From positions 62,001 through 126,000 of the forward strand of contig NZ_PHRF01000050.1 in NCBI RefSeq assembly GCF_004151105.1: 64,000 nt of DNA, read 5' to 3'. This document shows, in pieces, positions 53,238 to 61,613 of this stretch. The DNA comes from Streptomyces sp. L-9-10 (GTDB lineage: Bacteria > Actinomycetota > Actinomycetes > Streptomycetales > Streptomycetaceae). Position numbers and translations under genes: made by a program. Positions within the stretch are counted from its first letter, which is position 1, and each line of letters opens with the position of its first letter. The notes under the pieces are model-generated. The model was not told where the DNA came from and did not search any database. It saw nothing but the letters and a program-made list of their open reading frames with translations.

Positions 53238-53595
53238 CCGAACCTCCGCGATCTCCGCCGCCATCCGGGCCGAACTGCGGCTGCTCGACCGGGCGGTACG
53301 GTCCTCGCCGATCCTGCTCGCGGAGCTGCTCCACCCGGACTTCAGGGAGTTCGGCGCCTCCGGCCGGGAGTGGGACCGCGCCTCGGTCATCACGATGCTC
53401 ACGGAGCAGGGCGGCGCCTCGGTGCCCCGGCCGATCACCACCTCCAAGATGCGGGGCGTGCGGCTCGCTCCCGATGTGGTGCAGCTGACCTACGACAGCG
53501 ACTCCAACGGCCGCCGGGCCCACCGCAGTTCACTGTGGCGGCTGACCGATGACCGCTGGCTGCTCTTCTTCCACCAGGGCACGCTGTTCGACTAG
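53230..53595 (+). CDS. NTF2-like/DUF4440 protein
   Basis: 121 residues from GTG 53230, overlapping the DUF1697 gene by 8 nt. LRLLDRAVRSSPILLAELLHPDFREFGASGREWDRASVI and SSLWRLTDDRWLLFFHQGTLF match the small DUF4440/SnoaL-like (NTF2) fold. Function unknown. Its last 66 bases overlap the 3' end of the convergent ABC ATPase gene. Confidence 0.85.
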   Translation: MTDRTSAISAAIRAELRLLDRAVRSSPILLAELLHPDFREFGASGREWDRASVITMLTEQGGASVPRPITTSKMRGVRLAPDVVQLTYDSDSNGRRAHRSSLWRLTDDRWLLFFHQGTLFD

Positions 53596-54444
53596 CCCGG
53601 GACTCTGTGCCCGTACCTGTGCCTGTTCCTGTCCACGCGCCGCGGCCGGACCGACCCGCTCGGCGCGCGCCGTCCACCGGCCGTCCGTACGGGAGATCCG
53701 CACCGGATGGTCGAAGCAGTCGCTGACCCGGTCCGTGGTGAGCACCTCGTCCGCGGGCCCCGCCCCCACACACCGTCCCGCGCGCAGCAGCATCGCATGC
53801 GTGGTGGAGGCGGGCAGCTCCTCCAGATGGTGGGTGACCAGCACCGTCGCCAGCTCGGGATGTTCCCGCCGCAGCGCGTCCAGACTGCTCAGCAACTGCT
53901 CGCGCGCGGCGAGATCGAGACCGGTGGCCGGTTCGTCGAGCAGGAGCAGCCTCGGCCGGGGCATCAGCGCGCGGGCGATGAGCGTACGGCCGCGCTCGCC
54001 CTGCGAGAGCGTCGGCCAGCGCGCCTCGTCCTTGCCGTCCATCCCCAGCATGGCCAGCAGTTCGCCCGCGCGCCCCCGCTCGCGCGGGGTGGGGGACCAA
54101 CGGGGCACCGGCTCGACCGAGTTCGTCAGCCCGGTCAGTACGACATCACGCACCCGCAGCGGCGAACGCAGCGGATGGCGGGGGTTGACATGGCCGAGCC
54201 GGGTGCGCAGCTGCCGCAGATCGACCCGGCCGAGGGACTCTCCGAGGATCTCGACCGTGCCGCGGGTGGGGTGCGTGACCGCGCCCACCATCCCCAGCAG
54301 GGTGCTCTTCCCGGCGCCGTTGGCACCGAGCAGCGCCCAGTGCTCCCCGCCGCGTACGGTCAGTGAGACCGAGTCCAGCAGCAGCTTTCCGTCGCGGACG
54401 ACATCGACATCTTGCGCGCGTACCACGGTGGCCGCGGTGATCAT
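53530..54444 (-). CDS. ABC transporter ATP-binding protein (MolC/ModF-like)
   Basis: 304 residues. Walker A LLGANGAGKSTL, Walker B LLLLDEP, and a variant signature LSQGERGRTLIARAL. It resembles single-domain ATPases of cofactor or metal uptake; no permease is adjacent. The C-terminal ~45 residues after the NBD are Gln/Glu-rich and overlap the convergent NTF2-like gene by 66 bp. ATG at 54444. Confidence 0.87.
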   Translation of the reverse strand: MITAATVVRAQDVDVVRDGKLLLDSVSLTVRGGEHWALLGANGAGKSTLLGMVGAVTHPTRGTVEILGESLGRVDLRQLRTRLGHVNPRHPLRSPLRVRDVVLTGLTNSVEPVPRWSPTPRERGRAGELLAMLGMDGKDEARWPTLSQGERGRTLIARALMPRPRLLLLDEPATGLDLAAREQLLSSLDALRREHPELATVLVTHHLEELPASTTHAMLLRAGRCVGAGPADEVLTTDRVSDCFDHPVRISRTDGRWTARAERVGPAAARGQEQAQVRAQSPGLVEQRALVEEEQPAVIGQPPQ

Positions 54445-54522
54445 GCGTATGCGCTCCTTGGTTCCGTCAGTCGGTGGCAGGCGTGACAGGCGTGACAGGC
54501 GTGGTGAGCGCTGCCGGCGTGT

Positions 54523-54759
54523 TCAGGTCAGCGCGCCGTTGGCCGCAGGAACCAGGGCGGAAACGCGAGACCGCGGGCCTCGCACAGACGCGAGCACCAC
54601 GGCCGAGGTCCGGTCGAGGAGAGGGAAGCGGTTCCGCACCGAGGCGATCCCGGTCAGGGAGAGCGCCCGCTCCAGCTGGTCGGCGGTGATGGTGTCCGGA
54701 CCGACATACCGGATCTTACCCTCCCGCCGCAGCTCGCCGGGGAGTGCTTCCGGTCGCCG
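54523..54759 (-). pseudogene. Aldo/keto reductase fragment (frameshifted remnant)
   Basis: Directly after the DUF1876 stop the frame reads PEALPGELRREGKIRYVGPDTITADQLERALSLTGIASVRNRF (only segments quoted), clearly the middle of an aldo/keto reductase. It then drifts into a shifted frame, where CEARGLAFPPWF matches the same family. There is no start or C-terminal half. About 75 residues remain of the usual ~300. Confidence 0.6.
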
Positions 54760-55026
54760 TTACCTGCGGGACGCCTCCGCGGGGCCCGCGAGGTCGACGA
54801 TGTCGTCGGAGGCGACGTCATGCAGGCGGATGGCCAGATCCTCCAGCGCGCGGCTGGCGGCGAGCTCGTCGCCGATCTCGGGCACGGTCCGGTCGATCGG
54901 ATTGCGCCGGGCCATGCCCCTGCCCGCGATACGTGAGGTGTCGCGGCTGGTCAGGACGGCATCGGCCGTGGTCTCGTCACCCTCTTCCGTGATGTGGATC
55001 CGCACGGTCCATTCCTTGGATTCCAT
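54760..55026 (-). CDS. DUF1876 domain protein
   Basis: 88 residues. KEWTVRIHITEEGDETTADAVLTSRDTSRIAGRGMARRNPIDRTVPEIGDELAASRAL is characteristic of DUF1876/dsRBD-like small actinobacterial proteins. The ATG at 55026 has GGTGG 5 nt upstream. Its TAA stop borders the aldo/keto reductase remnant. The upstream side is occupied by the MITE-like element (from 55097). Confidence 0.9.
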   Translation of the reverse strand: MESKEWTVRIHITEEGDETTADAVLTSRDTSRIAGRGMARRNPIDRTVPEIGDELAASRALEDLAIRLHDVASDDIVDLAGPAEASRR

Positions 55027-55096
55027 GGTTACCACCTTCCGCTCCTCCGAGTCTCCGTACGGACGAGCGGAATGAATAGGGCCGAACGGTACCGCT

Positions 55097-55273
55097 AGGT
55101 CCTGTCTTCAAAGGAGCGCCGTCCGCCCGGAGGGCGGGCTCGGCGGCGGTCGGTGTGTGCGATCGCAAGGCGGAGGGTCGCCCCAGTACTGGACGTACTG
55201 GGGTGATCCCGACAACGCCGCGAGCGTGCGTACCGGGCGTCGCCGAGCAGGCGGGACTTTGAAGACAGGACCT
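55097..55273. repeat. MITE-like inverted-repeat element, copy B (177 bp)
   Basis: AGGTCCTGTCTTCAAAG (55097-55113) and its perfect complement at 55257-55273 bound the element; the flanks are CTAG on both sides (55095-55098 and 55272-55275). Internal CCCCAGTACTGGACGTACTGGGG forms a palindromic centre. About 94% identical to the reverse complement of 9775-9951. It encodes no transposase. It supplies the TAG stop of cbiX. Confidence 0.9.
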
Positions 55274-56045
55274 AGGCCGGACGGGCCAGCGTCGTGAGGC
55301 GTTCCGGGGCCGAGGCCCTCTCGTCGTACCGGCGCAGCAGCAGCCGCGCCAGCTCGGGGGCGGCGCCCAGCACCCCGGCCAGCACCTCCGCGCCGCCCTC
55401 CCGGGCACCGGCCGCTATGCGGTCGGGCAGGCGGCCGGGGGCGATGACGTACGGGGCCACGGCGACCCGCCGTACGCCCTCGGCGCGCAGCGCGCGCACC
55501 GCGTCCTCGGTGCGGGGCAGTGATGCGGAGGCGAACGCGGGCCGCACGGCGCACCAACCGGTGTGCCGCCACTCCCGCGCGATTTCAGCGATCACCGCGA
55601 TCGCCTCCGGGTCGGAGGAGCCCGCCGAGGCCAGGACGACCCCGGTCGAGCCCTTGTCGGCGGGGGTGAGCCCCGCCTCGTACAGCCGCCGCTCCAGCGC
55701 GTCCGTCAGCAGCGGCGAGGGGCCGAGCACCTCGGCCTGCCGGATCCGCAGCAGCGGGTGGCGCGCCGACGCCTCGCGCAGCACCGCGGGGATGTCGGAC
55801 TTGGCGTGGAAGGCGCGCGTCAGCAGCAGGGGCAGCGCGATCACGTCCCGTACGTCCTCCCGCGCCAGCCGGTCGAGCAAATGGGGGACGGACGGGGCGT
55901 TGAAGTCCAGGAAGCCGGTCTCCACGCGCAGCCCCGGCCGCAGCGACCGCAGCCGCCCGGCGAGGGCGTGCACGGTCGCGGCATGCCGCGGGTCGCGGCT
56001 GCCGTGGGCGATGACCAGCAGGACGGGAGGGTGTGGGTGGGCCAT
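55272..56045 (-). CDS. Sirohydrochlorin chelatase, CbiX/SirB type
   Basis: 257 residues. VLLVIAHGSRDPRHA carries the metal-binding HGSRD, and ALPLLLTRAFHAKSDIP the second His region; a repeated half (GVVLASAGSSDPEA) follows. It inserts iron into sirohydrochlorin to form siroheme, needed by the Sir enzyme encoded at the other end of the cluster. ATG at 56045. Its stop codon lies in the adjacent repeat element. Confidence 0.9.
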   Translation of the reverse strand: MAHPHPPVLLVIAHGSRDPRHAATVHALAGRLRSLRPGLRVETGFLDFNAPSVPHLLDRLAREDVRDVIALPLLLTRAFHAKSDIPAVLREASARHPLLRIRQAEVLGPSPLLTDALERRLYEAGLTPADKGSTGVVLASAGSSDPEAIAVIAEIAREWRHTGWCAVRPAFASASLPRTEDAVRALRAEGVRRVAVAPYVIAPGRLPDRIAAGAREGGAEVLAGVLGAAPELARLLLRRYDERASAPERLTTLARPA

Positions 56046-56102
56046 GGGATACCTGGAGTACCTGTGGTGCGTGCGATGCGTGCGGTGCGACTCGTGCATG
56101 GA

Positions 56103-57089
56103 TCAGCTCTTCACCAGGAGACCACGGCCGCGCAGCACACGTCGCTCCAGCGGGCTGAAGATCAGCAGGTCGATGGCGATACCGACGATCAGGATCAGGA
56201 AGATGGCGAGGAACACCATCGGCATACTGCCGACCGTACGGCCGTTCTCCAGCAACTGCCCGAGACCGACGCCGAGATCGGGCGAGGACGCGATGATCTC
56301 CGCGGCCATCAGCGAACGCCAGGAGAACGCCCAGCCCTGCTTCAGCCCGGCCAGATAGCCGGGCAGCGCGGCCGGCATGACGATGTGCCAGGTTCCGCGC
56401 ATTCCGGTGGCGCCGAGCGTACGCCCGGCCCGCAGGAAGAGCGGCGGCACCTGATCGACGCCGGACACCAGGCCGTTGGCGATCGAGGGGACCGCGCCGA
56501 GCAGGATGACCGCGTACATCATCGAGTCGTTGAGCCCCAGCCAGATCACGGCCGGCGGCACCCAGGCCACCGACGGCAGCGACTGGAGTCCGGAGAGGAT
56601 CGGGCCGATGGCCGCGCGGACGAACTTCACCCGGGCCACCAGCAGTCCCAGCGGCGTGCCGATCACCAGCGCCAGCAGGAAGCCCAGCAGACCGCGCGAC
56701 ACGCTGGTCCAGATGTAGCCGAGCAGGGTGCCCTGCGCCCAGGCGTCGGACACCTCGCCCCACACCGCGCCGGGCGAGGGGAGCTTGTAGTCGTCGGTGA
56801 TCCTGGCCCAGACGAGGATCTGCCACACCACCAGCACCAGCGCGACGGCGACGACCGGCGGCAGCACCTTCCTGACGAGCGTCTGGCGCAGTGGCGTACG
56901 CCCGGTCTGTACGGTGTCCAGCGCGTCGAGCCCGGCCTCCAGACCGGCCATGTCGCCGTGCGGCGAGGCGTCCGCCGGAGCCGTGTCCCCCGGCGACGTG
57001 TCCTCGCGCGCCGTGTCCCCCGGCGACGTGTCCTCGCGCGCCGCGTCCCCCGGCGACGTGTCCTTCCGCGTCGTCTCAGTGCTGGCCAT
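56103..57089 (-). CDS. ssuC: Aliphatic sulfonate/taurine ABC transporter permease
   Basis: 328 residues. Five or six membrane segments (VVAVALVLVVWQILVWA, LLGFLLALVIGTPLGLLVA, MVFLAIFLILIVGIAIDLLIF) with the permease EAA-like loop (GATGMRGTWHIVMPAALPGYLAGL). The N-terminal ~50 residues carry three or four copies of AREDTSPGDT, encoded by a 30-bp tandem repeat. ATG at 57089. Overlaps ssuB by 14 nt. Uptake of sulfonates as sulfur source is inferred from context. Confidence 0.87.
   Translation of the reverse strand: MASTETTRKDTSPGDAAREDTSPGDTAREDTSPGDTAPADASPHGDMAGLEAGLDALDTVQTGRTPLRQTLVRKVLPPVVAVALVLVVWQILVWARITDDYKLPSPGAVWGEVSDAWAQGTLLGYIWTSVSRGLLGFLLALVIGTPLGLLVARVKFVRAAIGPILSGLQSLPSVAWVPPAVIWLGLNDSMMYAVILLGAVPSIANGLVSGVDQVPPLFLRAGRTLGATGMRGTWHIVMPAALPGYLAGLKQGWAFSWRSLMAAEIIASSPDLGVGLGQLLENGRTVGSMPMVFLAIFLILIVGIAIDLLIFSPLERRVLRGRGLLVKS
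56985..57064 (-). repeat. 30-bp tandem repeat in the ssuC coding region
   Basis: About two and a half copies of GTGTCCCCCGGCGACGTGTC... with a 30-nt period encode acidic/Ser-Pro repeats at the ssuC N-terminus. Confidence 0.75.
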
Positions 57090-57867
57090 GGCGGCGGATC
57101 TCCCCACGCAGTTCTTCGGTGATCTCGACCGACAGCTCCGCGACGGCGCTGTCCTCGATACGGCGCGGCTGCGGGATGTCCACCCGCCACTCGCGGGCCA
57201 CCCGGCCGGGGCGCGACGACAGCAGGACGACGCGCTCGGCGAGCCGTACCGCCTCGCGCACGTTGTGTGTGACGAAGAGGACCGACAGACCTGTCTCGCG
57301 CCAGATCCGGGTCAGCTCGTCGTGCAGGACGTCCCGGGTGATCGCGTCGAGCGCCGCGAACGGCTCGTCCATCAGCAGCAGCCGGCTGTCCTGGGCGAGC
57401 GCGCGCGCCAGCGCGACCCGCTGCCGCATCCCGCCGGACAGCTCGTGCACCCGCTTGCCGTACGAGCCCTCCAGCCGTACGAGACCGAGCAGCCGCTCCG
57501 CCTCGCCGCGCCGCTCCTGCTTGGGCACGCCGCGCAGCCGCAGCGCCAGTTCGATGTTCTTGCCCGCGGTCAGCCACGGGAACAGCGCGTGCTCCTGGAA
57601 CATCAGGGCGGGCCGGCCGCCGGGTGTCTCGATGGACCCGGCGGACGGCCGGTCGAGCCCGGCGACCAGATTGAGCAGGGTCGACTTACCGCATCCTGAG
57701 GCTCCCAGGAGGGTGACGAACTCGCCCGGCGCGACATCGAGCGTGATGTCGTCCAGGACGAGCTGCTGCCCGGCCGGTGTCACGAAGGACTTCGAGACAT
57801 GCGCGATACGGGCGGCGTGGTCCACCGCCGGGGTGCTCTCGGCGGCCTTGGCGAACGTGGTGGCCAT
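57076..57867 (-). CDS. ssuB: Aliphatic sulfonate/taurine ABC transporter ATPase
   Basis: 263 residues. Walker A LLGASGCGKSTL, Q-loop MFQEHALFPWL, signature LSGGMRQRVALARAL and Walker B LLLMDEPFAALD are canonical for the nitrate/sulfonate/taurine family. The stop lies 14 nt into ssuC, so the two are co-translated. ATG at 57867. Confidence 0.93.
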   Translation of the reverse strand: MATTFAKAAESTPAVDHAARIAHVSKSFVTPAGQQLVLDDITLDVAPGEFVTLLGASGCGKSTLLNLVAGLDRPSAGSIETPGGRPALMFQEHALFPWLTAGKNIELALRLRGVPKQERRGEAERLLGLVRLEGSYGKRVHELSGGMRQRVALARALAQDSRLLLMDEPFAALDAITRDVLHDELTRIWRETGLSVLFVTHNVREAVRLAERVVLLSSRPGRVAREWRVDIPQPRRIEDSAVAELSVEITEELRGEIRRHGQH

Positions 57868-57912
57868 GGTCGTCACCTCCTGGGAACGGGTGGATGCGGT
57901 CCTGGTCCTGGC

Positions 57913-59022
57913 CTACTTGGCGCCGAGACCGGCGTCGGCCACCTCGGGCTGACCCGCGGCCTTGAGCACCTTGTTGAGGGGCCCCAGGTCGTAGATGCCG
58001 TTCAGGTCCGGCTTCTTGAGCAGCCCGGCCTTGACCGCGTGATCGGCCTCCGCCTGGAGCGTCGCGGCCAGCGGGTCGTTGGTGATCTGGATCGACTGCC
58101 ACGCCGGGTCGAGGACCTCGGGCGGCAGTGCCTTGCCGGAGAGCGTCTTCAGCGCCTCGTTGGCGGACGCCTTCGCCTTGTCCTCGTTGGCGTTGATCCA
58201 CTCGTTGGTCTTCACGGAGCCGCGCAGTACGGCCTCGACCACGTCCGGGTGCTCGCCGAGGAACTTCTGCGACACGATGATGTTCGTGATCACGAACTTC
58301 TTGTCCGGCCACAGATCCGACTCGTCCAGCAGTACCTTGGCGCCGTCCGCGACGAGCTTGGACGCGGTCGGCTCCGGCACCCACGCGCCGTCGATGGAAC
58401 CGGACTTGTAGGCGTCCGGGGTGATCTTGTTGTCCGTACGGACGACGGAGACATCGCCCTTGCCGGACTGGGCGTCGACCTTCCAGCCCTTCTCGGATAT
58501 CCAGTTGAGGAACGCCACGTCCTGCGTGTTGCCCAGCTGCGGGGTGGCGATCTTCTTGCCCTTGACGTCGTCCAGGGTCTTGATCTTCGCCGGGTCGACG
58601 ACGAGCTTGACCCCGCCCGAGGCGGAGCCGCCGATGATGCGCAGGCTCTTGCCGCCGGTCTGGGTGTAGCCGTTGATGGCCGGAGAGGGGCCGATGAAGC
58701 CGATGTCGATGCTGCCCGCGTTGAGGGCCTCGATCTCGGAGGGGCCCGCGTTGAAGGTCGAGGGCGCCACCTTCGTACCGCCCAGCTCCTTCTGGAAGAG
58801 ACCCTCCTGGATACCGACGAGGGCGGTGGCGTGGGTGAGGTTCGGGAAGTAACCGATCTTCACCGTGTCGGCGGAGAGCGCCTTGCCCTCGGCGGCCGGG
58901 GAGGCGGTGTCGCTCTTGTCGGCCTCGGAGCCGTAGCCGCAGGAGGTGAGCGCGACGGCGAGCAGCGGCAGCGCGGCCACGGCGGTGAGTCTGCGGCGGG
59001 CGGTGGTGCGGGAGACAGGCAC
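57913..59022 (-). CDS. ssuA: Aliphatic sulfonate ABC transporter substrate-binding lipoprotein
   Basis: 369 residues. Signal peptide with lipobox (ALTSC). The mature part shows the SsuA/TauA pattern: VKIGYFPNLTHATALVGIQEGLFQKEL, NAGPSEIEALNAGSIDIGFIGPSPAINGY, GSASGGVKLVV, and TPDAYKSGSIDGAWVPEPTA. GTG at 59022 chosen. Upstream of the SsuB/SsuC genes in the same operon; binds sulfonates at the cell surface. Confidence 0.91.
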   Translation of the reverse strand: MPVSRTTARRRLTAVAALPLLAVALTSCGYGSEADKSDTASPAAEGKALSADTVKIGYFPNLTHATALVGIQEGLFQKELGGTKVAPSTFNAGPSEIEALNAGSIDIGFIGPSPAINGYTQTGGKSLRIIGGSASGGVKLVVDPAKIKTLDDVKGKKIATPQLGNTQDVAFLNWISEKGWKVDAQSGKGDVSVVRTDNKITPDAYKSGSIDGAWVPEPTASKLVADGAKVLLDESDLWPDKKFVITNIIVSQKFLGEHPDVVEAVLRGSVKTNEWINANEDKAKASANEALKTLSGKALPPEVLDPAWQSIQITNDPLAATLQAEADHAVKAGLLKKPDLNGIYDLGPLNKVLKAAGQPEVADAGLGAK

Positions 59023-59167
59023 GGGAGGGGGTCCTCTCGTTGGCCCGGTGCTCACGCCCTTTTCTACGGAGTCGGGGGCGCGGCCGGGAAGTCGGCGGGT
59101 TTTCGGCGGAACGGGTCGTACAGGTGAAGCGGGTGGGGGGTGCGGGCGCGCATGCGGTGCGCGTACG

Positions 59168-59290
59168 TCATCGCGCACATCGCGCCACCCCGCCCGTTCC
59201 CGCGCCGAGGGCGCCGCTGCCGACCCGGCCGCCCTCCTTCGCGAACGTCGCGTAGACGTCGTGGACCGTCAGGTCCTGTCCGGGTGTCAT
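59168..59290 (-). CDS. Possible 40-residue small protein after cysN
   Basis: An ATG at 59290 overlaps the cysN stop by one base (TGATG) and opens a 40-codon frame starting TPGQDLTVHDVYATFAKEGG and ending VARCAR. No family was recognised; it may be a chance or decayed frame. Confidence 0.3.
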   Translation of the reverse strand: MTPGQDLTVHDVYATFAKEGGRVGSGALGAGTGGVARCAR

Positions 59291-60672
59291 CAGAAGTCCC
59301 AGCCCTCGTCGTCGACGGCGGGCACGGTGTCGGGCGCGGCGGCGGCGAAGGCGTCGCCCGCCATACCGGCGCTCAGTGTCGTTCCGTCGGCGGGGTCGAC
59401 CAGCAGGAAGGAGCCGGTGTGCCGGGAGTCCGCGTAGCTGTCGAGCGCGAGCGGCTCGGCGGTACGGACCTTCACCCGCCCGATGTCATTGGCGACGAGC
59501 TGTCCCGGGGCCGGATGCTGGGAGAGGTCGTCCAGCGTCAGCCGGGACGGGATGTCCTTCACGATCGCCTTGACCGTACGGGTCGTGTGCTTCAGCAGCA
59601 CCCGCTGGCCCACGGTCAGCGGCTGGTCGGCGACATGGCAGACGGTCGCCTCGACATCCTGGGTCGTGACGGGCAGGTGCGCGGTGGGTGCGATCAGATC
59701 GCCGCGCGAGACGTCGATGTCGTCGGCGAGCCGGACGGTCACGGACTGCGGAGCCCAGGCGAGGTCCACGGTGGTGGCCGCGCCCACGCCGACGCCCAGC
59801 GCGTCGATGCCCTCGATCGTGCTCGTACGGCCCGAGGGCAGGACGGTCACCGGGTCGCCGACGCGCAGTACCCCGGAGGCGATCTGGCCCGCGTAGCCGC
59901 GGTAGTCGGGGTGCTCGGCGCTCTGCGGGCGGATCACGTACTGCACCGGGAAGCGCGCCGGGCACCCGGCCAGGTCATGGCTGACCGGGACGGTCTCCAG
60001 ATACTCCAGCACGGTCGGGCCGCCGTACCAGTCCATGTGCGCGGACGGCTCCACCACATTGTCACCGGTGAGCGCGGAGATCGGGATCGCGGTGATCTCC
60101 GGGACGCCCAGGGAGGCGGCGTACGCCGTGAACTCCTCGGCGATCGAGGCGAACACGGGCTCCGCGTACTCGACGAGGTCCATCTTGTTGACGGCCAGGA
60201 CCACGTGCGGGACCCGCAGCAGGGCGGCCACCGCGGCATGCCGGCGGGTCTGCTCGACCACGCCGTTACGGGCGTCCACGAGCACCACGGCCAGCTCGGC
60301 GGTGGAGGCTCCGGTCACCATGTTCCGGGTGTACTGCACATGCCCGGGGGTGTCGGCGAGGATGAACCGCCGCCGGGGCGTGGCGAAGTAGCGGTAGGCG
60401 ACATCGATCGTGATGCCCTGCTCGCGTTCGGCCCGCAGCCCGTCCGTGAGCAGCGCCAGGTCGGGTGCCTCCTGGCCGCGGCTGCGGGAGGCGTGCTCGA
60501 CGGCCTCCAGCTGGTCGGTCAGCACCGACTTGGAGTCGTGCAGCAGTCGGCCGACGAGCGTGGACTTGCCGTCGTCGACCGAGCCCGCGGTGGCGAACCG
60601 CAGCAGTGTGGTGGCCGACAGCCGCTCCGCGAACCGCTCCGTGGCGCTGTCACCCGTGCTCGTGCTCGTCAT
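59290..60672 (-). CDS. cysN: Sulfate adenylyltransferase subunit 1 (GTPase)
   Basis: 460 residues. GTPase motifs AGSVDDGKSTLVGRLLHDSK (G1), DTPGHVQYTRNM (G3) and AVNKMDLV (G4) are present. With CysD it activates sulfate to APS, coupled to GTP hydrolysis. Starts 2 nt after the cysD stop (cysD upstream on the same strand). No C-terminal CysC fusion is present; cysC is separate. Confidence 0.96.
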   Translation of the reverse strand: MTSTSTGDSATERFAERLSATTLLRFATAGSVDDGKSTLVGRLLHDSKSVLTDQLEAVEHASRSRGQEAPDLALLTDGLRAEREQGITIDVAYRYFATPRRRFILADTPGHVQYTRNMVTGASTAELAVVLVDARNGVVEQTRRHAAVAALLRVPHVVLAVNKMDLVEYAEPVFASIAEEFTAYAASLGVPEITAIPISALTGDNVVEPSAHMDWYGGPTVLEYLETVPVSHDLAGCPARFPVQYVIRPQSAEHPDYRGYAGQIASGVLRVGDPVTVLPSGRTSTIEGIDALGVGVGAATTVDLAWAPQSVTVRLADDIDVSRGDLIAPTAHLPVTTQDVEATVCHVADQPLTVGQRVLLKHTTRTVKAIVKDIPSRLTLDDLSQHPAPGQLVANDIGRVKVRTAEPLALDSYADSRHTGSFLLVDPADGTTLSAGMAGDAFAAAAPDTVPAVDDEGWDF

Positions 60673-60674
60673 GG

Positions 60675-61613
60675 CTAGAAGTACCCCTCGCGCTTGCGGT
60701 CTTCCATCGCGGCCTCGGACAGCTTGTCGTCGGCGCGGGTCGCGCCGCGCTCGGTGAGCCGGGAGGCGGCGATCTCGGCGATCACCGCGTCGAGCGTGGT
60801 GGCGTCGGAGTCGACGGCGCCCGTGCAGGACATGTCACCGACCGTGCGGTAGCGCACCAGACGCTTCTCGACGGACTCGGACTCCTTGGGGCCGCCCCAC
60901 TCCCCGGCGGTCAGCCACATGCCACTGCGCGGGAAGACCTCCCGCTCGTGCGCGAAGTAGATCTCCGGCAGCTCGATCCCCTCGCGGGCGATGTACTGCC
61001 AGACGTCCAGCTCGGTCCAGTTGGAGAGCGGGAAGACCCGGACATGCTCGCCGGGGGCGTGCCGGCCGTTGTAGAGGTGCCACAGCTCGGGCCGCTGACG
61101 GCGCGGGTCCCACTGCGAGAACTCGTCGCGCAGCGAGAACACCCGCTCCTTGGCGCGGGCCTTCTCCTCGTCGCGCCGGCCACCGCCGAAGACCGCGTCG
61201 AACCGCTCGGCCTGGATCTTCTCGGTGAGCGGCACGGTCTGGAGCGGATTGCGGGTGCCGTCGGGCCGCTCGCGCAGCTTCCCCGCGTCGATGTACTCCT
61301 GCACGGACGCGACATGGAGCCGCAGTCCGTGCGCGGCCACCGTACGGTCGCGGTATTCGAGGACCTCGGGGAAGTTGTGCCCGGTGTCCACATGGAGCAG
61401 TGAGAACGGCACCGGCGCGGGCGCGAACGCCTTCAGCGCCAGATGCAGCATGACGATCGAGTCCTTGCCGCCGGAGAAGAGGATCACCGGCCGTTCGAAC
61501 TCGCCCGCCACCTCGCGGAAGATGTGCACCGCCTCGGATTCCAGGGCGTCCAGATGGCTCAGCGCGTACGGGGCGTCGGTGCCCTCGGTGACGGCGGCGA
61601 CGGTGGTGGTCAC
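60675..61613 (-). CDS. cysD: Sulfate adenylyltransferase subunit 2
   Basis: 312 residues. ILFSGGKDSIVMLHLALKAF is the PP-loop of the ATP-PPase; FGGGRRDEEKARAKERVFSLRD and YFAHEREVFPRSGMWL are conserved CysD parts. It forms APS with CysN. The GTG at 61613 overlaps the cysC stop by 4 nt. Confidence 0.96.
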   Translation of the reverse strand: MTTTVAAVTEGTDAPYALSHLDALESEAVHIFREVAGEFERPVILFSGGKDSIVMLHLALKAFAPAPVPFSLLHVDTGHNFPEVLEYRDRTVAAHGLRLHVASVQEYIDAGKLRERPDGTRNPLQTVPLTEKIQAERFDAVFGGGRRDEEKARAKERVFSLRDEFSQWDPRRQRPELWHLYNGRHAPGEHVRVFPLSNWTELDVWQYIAREGIELPEIYFAHEREVFPRSGMWLTAGEWGGPKESESVEKRLVRYRTVGDMSCTGAVDSDATTLDAVIAEIAASRLTERGATRADDKLSEAAMEDRKREGYF

